Positions 1 to 7,416 of a stretch of 19,061 bases of DNA are shown here, piece by piece (position 1 is the stretch's first letter; every line of letters starts with the position of its first letter). Both the position numbers and the translations under genes were made by a program. Where the stretch lies: positions 1-19,061 of the forward strand of contig JAISTJ010000083.1 in assembly GCA_031272655.1 (NCBI GenBank). The letters run 5' to 3'. Source of the DNA: Tannerella sp. (GTDB lineage Bacteria; Bacteroidota; Bacteroidia; Bacteroidales; Tannerellaceae). The notes beneath the pieces were generated by a model. The model did not search any database and was not told where the DNA came from. It saw only the letters and a list, made by a program, of their open reading frames with translations.

Positions 1-2
1 AA

Positions 3-50
3 CCTTCGTGTTCAAGCCTTCGTGTTAAAACTTTCGTGAAACCCGCCGTG
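3..50. repeat. Degenerate 14-bp tandem repeat, cut by window edge
   Basis: The unit CCTTCGTGTT occurs at 3-12 and 17-26, followed by a diverged CTTTCGTG at 31-38 and possibly CGCCGTG at 44-50. The CGTG cores start at 7, 21 and 35, an exact 14-bp period, then at 47. The array may continue to the left of the window. Short CTTCGTG-containing intergenic repeats are familiar to me from Bacteroidota genomes, but I cannot verify that these belong to the same family. Confidence 0.55.
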
Positions 51-108
51 ATAAAAATTCAAAGAACGACGCCGCAAAAATAATTCAAAAATCCAAATCC
101 ACCAAAAC

Positions 109-199
109 TGCAAAAAATGCAACATTTACACCAAAGTTACATTTTAAGTACAAAAATCACCCTCTTCCGCTTTCAAAAGTTGCAAAAAAAGCAACATTT
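109..199. repeat. Two copies of a 19-nt direct repeat, one hairpin-like
   Basis: TGCAAAAAATGCAACATTT (109-127) and TGCAAAAAAAGCAACATTT (181-199) differ at one base and are 72 bp apart. The second copy forms a small inverted repeat, GTTGC (179-183), seven A, GCAAC (191-195). Role unknown. They lie downstream of GH20 and could equally be upstream of an unseen minus-strand gene beyond the left edge. Confidence 0.4.
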
Positions 200-215
200 T
201 TTTCACCCCCCATCC

Positions 216-243
216 CAAATATAACAATTTTTGACACACCCAA
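216..243 (-). promoter_or_regulatory. Possible Bacteroidota-type promoter reading left
   Basis: On the minus strand TATATTTG (216-223) matches the TAnnTTTG -7 element. A TTG at 241-243 lies 17 bp upstream as a partial -33 element. It would drive a minus-strand gene starting beyond the left window edge, leaving a leader of at least 200 nt. Another -7-like sequence, TAACTTTG, sits at 132-139 (minus) without a -33 at suitable spacing. Weak, because no downstream gene is visible. Confidence 0.25.
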
Positions 244-415
244 CACCACAAACAGTACTTTTTTCGCCACAAATTTTAACAATTCCCCCGACCGATTTAA
301 GCAATAATTAACTATTATTATGATTATTTATAAAAAGTTTTTACGTGAGCGTTCCCATAACCGTCGTGCGGCGTCTTTCTCCTCTTGGGGGATGACTATC
401 GTGCCGCGCTCTTTT

Positions 416-2767
416 TCAGCTTTCCTCATCTCGCGAAGAAAGCGTTTTGACCCGTTGCCATCTTTCGGCATCGGCGCGGCGGAAGCGGATAGAGCCGTTG
501 TTCCACCATGACGGCCAGCCACCGATGATATGTCCTAGATGAACGGCCTTAACGGCATGTAAGCCCTTGGCAAGCGCCGCCGACTTGTCGCGTCGCGAAA
601 AGCGTTTCACCTCGCCGCCGTTATCTATCAACAGTTTGCCGTCTATCCACACCTCCTCAAGATCGGACGAGAAGAAATAAACGCCATCTTCGGGAATATC
701 TATAAAGCCCTCTCCCACAGCGGCATACTCATTGTTATTGATATTCAACTGCGTAAGTCGCCCCAAGTTAGGGATAACCTGTTCTTTCCACGCCGTAATA
801 TCCTTTGTATCAGATGTTTTAAGAAAATATCCTTCAGCTGTCTTCACCTTAAGTCCTTCTTTAAGGGATGCCGCGTCAATAGCTGCTGCGGCAGGCGCAA
901 GCGGCTGTTTTTCAACCGTTATGACGCGCGTCTTGCTCATCTTTCCCGACGGCAGCACGGTTGCTATTTTCAGGATTATGTTTTCTGACGTCTCTATGGG
1001 CTTGTCATAAACCGCAGATGAGGCGGTCGGCTCGGCGCCGTCGAGGGTGTAAACGATTTTGTAAGGACGCGAGGTCGTGAATGTCAACGTCGCTTTATCG
1101 GTGAAAGCCACATAGTTACATGAACCGAAAGGCTGCTCAGGCTGCGGTATGTGATAATTGATATTGTAAGCGTCCAAGCGCACGTATGCATTATTAATAC
1201 GGCGCTCAAAGTCCTGATAATCTTTGTTTTCAAGCTCTGTCCACGCTATCTCCGACAGGGCGATGATACGCGGGAAAATACGGTACTCGCGGATAGCCTC
1301 CGTATAAAAATATTCCGACCATGTATTGCACTGTACTCCCTTGATATAGTGGTCTTTAGACACTTTCACGAGGGTATCGGGCGTCGGGTTGTAGTCGTAA
1401 ACCCGTTTAAGCGTAGTTAAGCCGCCGATAGAAACGGGTTCAATCTTGCTGTCGCCCTGAAACTGGTCTATATACATGCCGTTGGAACTTGGCGTCATTA
1501 TCACGTCATGCGCAAGGTTTGCAGCAGCAATGCCACCTTCCTCGCCGCGCCACGACATCACCGTAGCCGTCGGCGCAAGTCCGCCTTCAAGTATCTCGTC
1601 CCAACCGATAATCTTTTTCCCGTATTTGGCGAGCATTTTTTCTATCCGCTGCACAAAATAACTCTGCAAGCGCTCTTCGGCCGAATGACCGTCTTTTGCC
1701 GTCAAACCCTCTTCGCGGATACGTTTTTGGCACAGCGGACAGTGCAGCCATGAAACTTTTGGACATTCATCTCCACCAATATGTATGTATTCGCTTGGAA
1801 ATAAGTCTATTACCTCCTTAAACACATCTTCCAAAAACTCGAAAACATGCTCTTTGCCGGCGCAAAGGACAATATCTTCGACTCCCCAGATGATACGCGG
1901 CTTGTAATCGCCCGCCTTGCATGCAAGTTCGGGATATGCGGCAATAGCAGCCATCTCATGCCCGGGTAGCTCTATTTCTGGGATAACCGTGATGAAACGG
2001 TCGGAGGCATATTTCACAATTTCGCGTATCTCGTCCTGAGTATAATACCCTCCATATTCAAAGCCCTCACCCTCAATGCGTTTGGATGCAATTTCCTGCA
2101 GGCGCGGATATTTTTTTATCTCTATGCGCCAAGCCTGATCATCAGTAAGATGAAAATGTAACTTGTTGATTTTAAACAGTGAAACAAGCTCCAAATATTT
2201 CTTCACATCAGCCACCGACATAAAATGACGGCTCGGGTCAAGGTGGATACCGCGATATTCAAAACGCGGCTCATCTTTCACCGTTACGCAAGGCGCTTCA
2301 AAAACGACCTGCGGGTGCGGGTTGGCACTGTTTTCTATCTCGGCGGGCAACAGCTGCATAAACGTCTGCATGCCGTAAAACAGCCCCTGAAGCGTTTTTG
2401 CCCTTACAGTCGCTTTTTGAGGGGTAACCGTTAGATAATAACCCTCATTATTAACATCAAGCGCCGCATCGAGGACTAACGAAACGGTATTCTTGTCGGC
2501 GTCGCGGTCGCTCAAAGCAACAGGCAAACCGGTAGCAGCCTTGATTTTAGCGGTAAAATACTCCATAACAGCCTTGCTTTCAGGCGTTGGCGCATAAAAA
2601 CCCGTCTTGCCGTTGATGCGAAAAACGCCTTCGTCAACCGTCAGGCTTTGTGGTTTTGGAATAATGTTAATACCCTGATTATAAGACGCTTGCCGAGCCT
2701 TTTGGTCAGCACACGATATGCAGCATATCAATACGCATACCGCTGATAGAAAAATATTTGTTTTCAT
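416..2767 (-). CDS. GH20 beta-N-acetylhexosaminidase, predicted lipoprotein
   Basis: This 783-residue protein should remove terminal beta-linked GlcNAc or GalNAc from glycans by the substrate-assisted mechanism of GH20. The N-terminus is a signal peptide ending in a lipobox-like CISC with the candidate lipidated Cys at residue 19, so it is probably membrane-anchored. Residues about 30-155 are the GH20 N-terminal domain (IIPKPQ motif). The TIM barrel follows from about 168, with HLTDDQAWR (206-214) and the catalytic pair D333-E334 in HIGGDE (329-334). MSWRG (404-408) and NTWSEY (481-486) provide conserved substrate-binding aromatics. Residues about 550-620 resemble the chitobiase C-terminal domain, and about 680-765 a PA14-like beta domain. 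The gene begins 18 bp after glyA and is probably cotranscribed with it. Exact glycan specificity cannot be read from sequence. Confidence 0.93.
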   Translation of the reverse strand: MKTNIFLSAVCVLICCISCADQKARQASYNQGINIIPKPQSLTVDEGVFRINGKTGFYAPTPESKAVMEYFTAKIKAATGLPVALSDRDADKNTVSLVLDAALDVNNEGYYLTVTPQKATVRAKTLQGLFYGMQTFMQLLPAEIENSANPHPQVVFEAPCVTVKDEPRFEYRGIHLDPSRHFMSVADVKKYLELVSLFKINKLHFHLTDDQAWRIEIKKYPRLQEIASKRIEGEGFEYGGYYTQDEIREIVKYASDRFITVIPEIELPGHEMAAIAAYPELACKAGDYKPRIIWGVEDIVLCAGKEHVFEFLEDVFKEVIDLFPSEYIHIGGDECPKVSWLHCPLCQKRIREEGLTAKDGHSAEERLQSYFVQRIEKMLAKYGKKIIGWDEILEGGLAPTATVMSWRGEEGGIAAANLAHDVIMTPSSNGMYIDQFQGDSKIEPVSIGGLTTLKRVYDYNPTPDTLVKVSKDHYIKGVQCNTWSEYFYTEAIREYRIFPRIIALSEIAWTELENKDYQDFERRINNAYVRLDAYNINYHIPQPEQPFGSCNYVAFTDKATLTFTTSRPYKIVYTLDGAEPTASSAVYDKPIETSENIILKIATVLPSGKMSKTRVITVEKQPLAPAAAAIDAASLKEGLKVKTAEGYFLKTSDTKDITAWKEQVIPNLGRLTQLNINNNEYAAVGEGFIDIPEDGVYFFSSDLEEVWIDGKLLIDNGGEVKRFSRRDKSAALAKGLHAVKAVHLGHIIGGWPSWWNNGSIRFRRADAERWQRVKTLSSRDEES

Positions 2768-2785
2768 TTTATCTGATGTTTAAAA

Positions 2786-4066
2786 TTACCATGCAAACAA
2801 AGGATAATCCTTCATAATGGCGTTCACTTTTGCGCGAACGGAACTGATCGTCGCCTCCGATTCGGGAGCGGAAAGGACAGCGTCTATCAACTCAACCGTC
2901 TCATACATAAGCTGTTCCTTTGCACCACGGGTAGTGATGGCGGGCGTTCCGACCCTTATGCCCGACGTCTGGAACGGCGAGCGGCTGTCGAACGGCACCA
3001 TGTTTTTATTAACCGTGATGTCCGCCGCAACAAGCGCTTTTTCAGCCACTTTGCCCGTCAATTCGGGGAATTTGGTGCGCAAGTCAATCAACATGCTGTG
3101 ATTATCGGTGCCGCCCGAAATAATCTTGTAACCCCGGTCAATAAAAGCCTGCGCCATAGCAGCGGCGTTCTTTTTGACCTGCGACTGATATGCCTTATAT
3201 TCAGGCTGTAACGCCTCAAAGAAAGCGACGGCTTTTGCAGCGATTACATGCTCGAGCGGTCCGCCCTGAATGCCCGGAAACACCGCCGAATCAAGCAGTT
3301 GCGACATCATTTTTATTTCCCCTTTCGGAGTTGTCTTTCCCCACGGATTTTCAAAATCGCGTCCGAGCAAAATAACCCCGCCGCGAGGCCCGCGAAGCGT
3401 TTTATGCGTCGTAGAAGTAACGATATGCGCGTATTTAAGCGGGTTGTTGAGCAGTCCTGCCGCGATAAGTCCCGCAGGATGAGCCATATCAATCATCAAC
3501 AGCGCCCCGACTTTATCGGCAATGGCTCTCATCCGCTCATAATCCCATTCGCGGGAATACGCCGAAGCGCCGCCGACAATCAGTTTCGGCTTCTCCCGAA
3601 GCGCAACTTCCTCCATCTGGTCGTAATCAACTCGCCCCGTATCCTCGCGCACATTATATTCCGTGGCGCGATAGAGAATACCCGAACTGTTGACCGGCGA
3701 ACCATGCGACAAATGGCCGCCATGCGACAGGTTAAGCCCCAAAAAAGTGTCGCCAGGGTTCATCACCGCAAGGAAAACTGCCGCATTAGCCTGCGCACCC
3801 GAATGAGGTTGTACATTGACCCATTCGGCGCCGAAAAGCTGCTTAAGTCGCTCAATAGCAATGTTTTCGCTTTCATCAACCACTTCGCAACCGCCGTAAT
3901 AGCGCTTACCCGGATATCCTTCGGCATATTTGTTCGTCAAACACGAACCCATAGCCCGCATAACTTGCTCACTGACAAAATTTTCCGAAGCGATGAGTTC
4001 TATTCCCTTCAACTGTCTGCGATGCTCTCGCTCAATAATTTCAAAAATCGTTTTATCCTGTATCAT
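2786..4066 (-). CDS. glyA: Serine hydroxymethyltransferase
   Basis: A cytoplasmic PLP enzyme interconverting serine plus tetrahydrofolate with glycine plus 5,10-methylene-THF, the main source of one-carbon units. The 426-residue length is normal for bacterial SHMT. Diagnostic segments are all present: LIASENF (24-30), the YPGKRYYGG loop (51-59) with the tyrosines that contact substrate, the QPHSGAQAN segment (86-94), MIDMAHPAG with the pyridine-ring Asp193, and the PLP-binding Lys222 in [12 protein letters not shown]. The start ATG lies about 27 bp downstream of a well-formed -33/-7 promoter. It is the first gene of a two-gene unit with the GH20 enzyme, a pairing with no obvious metabolic logic. 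Confidence 0.98.
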   Translation of the reverse strand: MIQDKTIFEIIEREHRRQLKGIELIASENFVSEQVMRAMGSCLTNKYAEGYPGKRYYGGCEVVDESENIAIERLKQLFGAEWVNVQPHSGAQANAAVFLAVMNPGDTFLGLNLSHGGHLSHGSPVNSSGILYRATEYNVREDTGRVDYDQMEEVALREKPKLIVGGASAYSREWDYERMRAIADKVGALLMIDMAHPAGLIAAGLLNNPLKYAHIVTSTTHKTLRGPRGGVILLGRDFENPWGKTTPKGEIKMMSQLLDSAVFPGIQGGPLEHVIAAKAVAFFEALQPEYKAYQSQVKKNAAAMAQAFIDRGYKIISGGTDNHSMLIDLRTKFPELTGKVAEKALVAADITVNKNMVPFDSRSPFQTSGIRVGTPAITTRGAKEQLMYETVELIDAVLSAPESEATISSVRAKVNAIMKDYPLFAW

Positions 4067-4092
4067 CTAATAAATTTGTTTGTTTCGGGCGT

Positions 4093-4124
4093 CAAAATTA
4101 CTGATTTTTGAGCACACGGACAAA
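4093..4124 (-). promoter_or_regulatory. glyA promoter (-33/-7 type)
   Basis: On the minus strand, TTTG (4121-4124) and TAATTTTG (4093-4100) are separated by 20 bp, an excellent fit to the Bacteroidota primary sigma factor pattern. The glyA ATG at 4066 follows with a short leader. It is divergent from the fba promoter. Confidence 0.7.
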
Positions 4125-4143
4125 TTTTACGGAAGATTTTACA

Positions 4144-4170
4144 TTTGCGAGGATATTTTTTGTAACTTTG
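4144..4170 (+). promoter_or_regulatory. fba operon promoter
   Basis: The -7 element TAACTTTG (4163-4170) is a perfect TAnnTTTG. The nearest TTTG (4144-4147) is only 15 bp upstream, shorter than usual, so the true -33 may be a degenerate T-rich tract near 4137-4140. It leaves a leader of roughly 35 nt before the fba ATG at 4212. Confidence 0.65.
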
Positions 4171-4211
4171 CACCCATGTAAGAAGTATTTTTTATCATAA
4201 ATTATTACAAA

Positions 4212-5207
4212 ATGGTCAATTACAAAGATTTAGGATTAGTGAACACCCGCGAGATGTTCGCTAAAGCAGTTAAAGGGGGATATGCTATCCCTGCGTTTAA
4301 TTTTAACAACATGGAACAGTTGCAGGCTATCATTCAAGCAGCTGTAGAAACGAAATCACCTGTTATTCTGCAGGTTTCAAGTGGCGCTCGCAAGTATGCC
4401 AACCAGACGCTGCTGCGTTACATGGCTGAAGGAGCTGTGGCTTACGCTAAAGAGTTAGGTTGTCCTAACCCGCAGATAGTGTTACACTTAGACCATGGCG
4501 ATACATTTGAGCTATGCAAGAGTTGTATAGATCTCGGCTTCTCGTCGGTGATGATAGATGGCTCGCATCTGCCTTATGATGAGAATGTTGCCGTAACAAA
4601 GAAAGTTGTAGAGTATGCTCATCAGTATGATGTAACAGTAGAAGGCGAGCTGGGCGTTTTGGCGGGTGTAGAAGACGAAGTTTCGGCTGAACATCACACT
4701 TATACTCGCCCCGAAGAGGTCGTTGATTTTGTTACCAAGACAGGTTGCGATTCATTAGCTATCTCTATCGGAACGTCGCATGGCGCCAACAAGTTCAAGC
4801 CTGACCAGTGCACACGCAACGCCGATGGCGTGCTTGTACCTCCACCATTGGCTTTCGACATCCTCGAAGCCGTTGAAAAAGAACTGCCCGGTTTCCCGAT
4901 AGTGCTGCATGGCGCTTCGTCAGTGCCGCAGGAAGAAGTGGCAACTATTAACAAGTATGGTGGTGCACTCAAAGACGCTATCGGCATACCCGAAGACCAG
5001 TTGCGCCGAGCCGCCAAGTCTGCCGTCTGCAAGATAAATATTGATTCCGACAGCCGACTGGCTATGACTGCCGCTATACGCAAGGTCTTTGCTGAATCAC
5101 CCGCAGAGTTCGACCCGCGCAAATATCTCGGTCCCGCTCGCGAAAACGCCAAGAAACTCTATATCCACAAGATAAAAGAAGTGCTCGGCTCGGCTGATAA
5201 ACTGTGA
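4212..5207 (+). CDS. fba: Class II fructose-1,6-bisphosphate aldolase
   Basis: A zinc-dependent aldolase that cleaves fructose-1,6-bisphosphate to dihydroxyacetone phosphate and glyceraldehyde-3-phosphate, and runs in reverse for gluconeogenesis. The 331 residues carry the class II signatures: LDHGD with catalytic Asp94 and metal ligand His95, MIDGSHLPYDEN (114-125), VEGELGVL (143-150) with the acidic metal-site region, GTSHG with His190, and VLHGASSVP with His233. KINIDSD (274-280) provides phosphate-binding residues near the C-terminus. Codon choice seems less C-ending than in the following genes, as expected of a strongly expressed gene, though I did not measure this. Its TGA stop overlaps the lpxK ATG by one base, so translation is likely coupled. 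Confidence 0.96.
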   Translation: MVNYKDLGLVNTREMFAKAVKGGYAIPAFNFNNMEQLQAIIQAAVETKSPVILQVSSGARKYANQTLLRYMAEGAVAYAKELGCPNPQIVLHLDHGDTFELCKSCIDLGFSSVMIDGSHLPYDENVAVTKKVVEYAHQYDVTVEGELGVLAGVEDEVSAEHHTYTRPEEVVDFVTKTGCDSLAISIGTSHGANKFKPDQCTRNADGVLVPPPLAFDILEAVEKELPGFPIVLHGASSVPQEEVATINKYGGALKDAIGIPEDQLRRAAKSAVCKINIDSDSRLAMTAAIRKVFAESPAEFDPRKYLGPARENAKKLYIHKIKEVLGSADKL

Positions 5208-6304
5208 TGCAGCGAAAAAAAGGCATATTACGACTCCTTATATCCCCGCTGGCATTGCTTTACGGCTTTGTTACAGGGATACGTAATATGCTGTTTGACA
5301 TGAAGATACTGCCTTCGGAAAAATTCCCGATACCGATTATCTGTGTCGGGAATCTTTCCGTTGGGGGTACCGGCAAAACGCCTTTTACCGAATATCTTAC
5401 CGCCTTGCTTCTGAAGCATTACCGCGTCGCAACGCTAAGTCGCGGCTACAAGCGGCGGACAAAAGGTTTCCGGATTGTCGAAGTCGGCAGTTATGCAGAC
5501 GAGGCAGGCGACGAGCCATGCCAGTTGAAACAAAAATACCCCGACGCTATCGTAGCTGTTGATGCTAACCGCAGGCGCGGCATAAATAAACTGCTCGCGC
5601 TACCCGAAAACGAGCGCCCGCAGGTCATTATCCTCGACGACGCCATGCAGCACCGCTACGTTACGCCATCGCTGACGGTAATGCTCACCGACTACAACAA
5701 TATGTATTACGAAGACCATATCCTTCCCGTCGGCGACCTCAGGGAATCGGTCTATAACGCTTATCGCGCTGATATTGTTATAGTTACAAAATGCAGGAAC
5801 GATCTTAAGCCAATCCATCTGCGATTGATAGAAAAAAGTATGTCTCTGATGGCCAACCAGAAACTCTTTTTTTCGGAGATACAATATCTTGATTTGCAGC
5901 CTGTTTTCAAGTTAACGGAAATTGCGGCTTGCGGAATGGAAGAGATCTCGAAAGATGAAAAAATCCTGTTAATCACAGGGATAGCATCGCCTCACACTTT
6001 GATAAACAAAATCAGAACGCTTGCCAACGACGTGCGGGTCTTCACTTTCCCCGATCATCATGATTTTGTTCCCACTGATATTCAGGCAATTGACTCTGTT
6101 TTCAAACAGTTATCCGCTTTTAAAAGGCGTATAATATGCACCGAAAAAGACGCAACGAGGCTGCGAACGGCCGATTTGCCGGCAGATTGGAAACCGCTGC
6201 TTTTTTACGCGCCTATACGGATGCAATTCCTATTCGGGCACGGCAACAGGTTCGACGATTTGATTCTAAAACACGTATTTTCAACCATTAACATCAACAA
6301 ATAA
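5207..6304 (+). CDS. lpxK: Tetraacyldisaccharide 4'-kinase (lipid A 4'-kinase)
   Basis: LpxK phosphorylates the 4' position of the lipid A disaccharide precursor at the inner face of the cytoplasmic membrane, so the organism makes lipopolysaccharide or lipooligosaccharide. The 365-residue protein has a hydrophobic N-terminal segment (about residues 9-30) for membrane association, then VGNLSVGGTGKTP (47-59), the LpxK-type P-loop, and a DDAMQHR motif (family DDGFQHR) near residue 143 for the catalytic acidic/His pair. ADIVIVTK follows. I chose the ATG at 5207, which forms a TGATG junction with fba; a GTG at 5204 in the same frame would add one residue. The stop codon is directly followed by the thiL ATG. 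Confidence 0.95.
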   Translation: MQRKKGILRLLISPLALLYGFVTGIRNMLFDMKILPSEKFPIPIICVGNLSVGGTGKTPFTEYLTALLLKHYRVATLSRGYKRRTKGFRIVEVGSYADEAGDEPCQLKQKYPDAIVAVDANRRRGINKLLALPENERPQVIILDDAMQHRYVTPSLTVMLTDYNNMYYEDHILPVGDLRESVYNAYRADIVIVTKCRNDLKPIHLRLIEKSMSLMANQKLFFSEIQYLDLQPVFKLTEIAACGMEEISKDEKILLITGIASPHTLINKIRTLANDVRVFTFPDHHDFVPTDIQAIDSVFKQLSAFKRRIICTEKDATRLRTADLPADWKPLLFYAPIRMQFLFGHGNRFDDLILKHVFSTININK

Positions 6305-7333
6305 ATGTCAGGAACAGAAATATCCACCCTCGGCGAGTTCGGCTTGATACGTCATCTGACCGCCCAATTGCCGCTTCGTAATCCAAGCACCGTCAAAGGC
6401 GTCGGCGACGATGCCGCTATACTTGAATACACTGATAATCAGATACTTATAACTACAGACCTGCTTCTCGAAGGCGTTCATTTCGACCTTGTCTATGTGC
6501 CGTTGAAGCATCTCGGCTACAAGTCGGCGGTCGTCAATTTCTCCGACATCTATGCAATGAACGGCCAGCCGAAGCAGATAACAGTCTCGCTTGGCATATC
6601 GAAGCGTTTTTGCGTGGAAGACCTTGAAGAATTTTATGCCGGCCTGAAACTTGCGTGCGAGGTCTATGGCGTTGATATTGTGGGCGGCGACACGTCGTCG
6701 TCGGTTACCGGCCTGACAATCAGCATCACCTGTATAGGCGAGGGCGAGAAAGGCAAGATTGCATACCGCAACGGCGCCCGCGAAAACGACCTTATATGCG
6801 TTTCCGGCGACCTCGGCGCCGCATATATGGGGCTACAACTGCTTGAAAGAGAGAAGGTTGTCTTTCAGGGCGAAAAAGATTTTCAACCCGACTTTTCAGG
6901 ACACGAATATATCCTTGAGCGACAACTTAAACCCGAAGCCCGCAAAGATGTCGTCGCAATGCTCGCTGCCGCATCAATAGTTCCTACGGCGATGATTGAC
7001 GTCTCGGACGGATTGTCGTCCGAACTGCTTCATATCAGCCACGAGAGCGGCGTAGGGTGCCGCATCTTTGAAGAGCGCATACCAATTGATTATCAGACTG
7101 CTGCGATGGCGGAAGAGTTCAATATGAACCTCGTAACGGCTGCCATGAACGGCGGCGAGGACTACGAACTGCTGTTCACCGTCCCGCTCGGCATGCACGA
7201 CGCCGTTGCCGCTATGAAAGGCGTCGCAATTATCGGACACGTTACAAAACCCGAATATGGCAACGTCCTTGTCGGTCGCGACGGCGGCGAGATACAACTA
7301 AAAGCGCAAGGATGGCAAGCATTTAAGGGTTAA
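6305..7333 (+). CDS. thiL: Thiamine-monophosphate kinase
   Basis: ThiL phosphorylates thiamine monophosphate to the cofactor thiamine diphosphate. The 342-residue protein shows the ThiL/PurM-fold signatures in order: GVGDDAAIL (32-40) with Mg-binding aspartates, TTDLLLEGVHFD (50-61), SDIYAMNG (80-87), VGGDTSSS (126-133), SGDLGAA (167-173), MIDVSDGL (230-237) and GGEDYELLF (283-291). It starts on the base after the lpxK TAA, with no gap, so it is the last gene of fba-lpxK-thiL. In several Bacteroides genomes I recall a purine nucleoside phosphorylase gene between lpxK and thiL; it is absent here. Followed by an 83-bp gap containing the next promoter. Confidence 0.96.
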   Translation: MSGTEISTLGEFGLIRHLTAQLPLRNPSTVKGVGDDAAILEYTDNQILITTDLLLEGVHFDLVYVPLKHLGYKSAVVNFSDIYAMNGQPKQITVSLGISKRFCVEDLEEFYAGLKLACEVYGVDIVGGDTSSSVTGLTISITCIGEGEKGKIAYRNGARENDLICVSGDLGAAYMGLQLLEREKVVFQGEKDFQPDFSGHEYILERQLKPEARKDVVAMLAAASIVPTAMIDVSDGLSSELLHISHESGVGCRIFEERIPIDYQTAAMAEEFNMNLVTAAMNGGEDYELLFTVPLGMHDAVAAMKGVAIIGHVTKPEYGNVLVGRDGGEIQLKAQGWQAFKG

Positions 7334-7382
7334 TTTTCCATAAATTTTTGATTTTTAGTTTTTTATTTGAAAAAAAAATTCG

Positions 7383-7390
7383 TACCTTTG
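7383..7390 (+). promoter_or_regulatory. -7 element for C11 peptidase/adenosyltransferase pair
   Basis: TACCTTTG matches TAnnTTTG and is followed by GC. The -33 region about 20 bp upstream is only a T-rich tract (7359-7364); a TTTG at 7366-7369 is too close (13 bp). It gives a leader of about 20-25 nt before ATG 7417. Confidence 0.55.
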
Positions 7391-7416
7391 CAGTGAAATT
7401 TTGAAGAAATTCGGCA

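Larger units (their letters stand above)
1..415. other. Gene-free region with short repeats
   Basis: I see no credible coding region here. The plus strand is rich in A and C (so the minus strand is rich in T and G) with scattered stops. The stretch holds a degenerate 14-bp tandem repeat at the left edge, two copies of a 19-nt direct repeat (109-127 and 181-199), and a possible minus-strand promoter near 216-243 pointing out of the window. An AT-only inverted repeat (AATAAT/ATTATT, 303-319) lies downstream of the GH20 stop, but it has no GC stem and is not a convincing terminator. The 328-415 part is open in one minus frame that overlaps the GH20 3' end; I do not treat it as a gene. Confidence 0.6.

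Noticed and set aside
303..319. Rho-independent terminator after GH20
   Set aside because: The inverted repeat AATAAT/ATTATT is AT-only, with no GC stem, and is about 100 bp past the stop codon.
328..522. Minus-strand open frame overlapping the GH20 3' end, possibly a frameshifted continuation of GH20
   Set aside because: The GH20 frame already reaches a plausible C-terminus after its PA14-like domain, and the alternative peptide (ending ERSRKNFL) shows no domain I recognise. A sequencing frameshift cannot be excluded but is not supported.
3248..4111. Plus-strand open frame of 287 codons
   Set aside because: Antisense to glyA, which has all its catalytic motifs; composition is that of a shadow frame.
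7334..7416. Cobalamin riboswitch upstream of the adenosyltransferase unit
   Set aside because: The gap is only 83 bp and AT-rich, too short for a full cobalamin aptamer, and I see no B12-box-like sequence.
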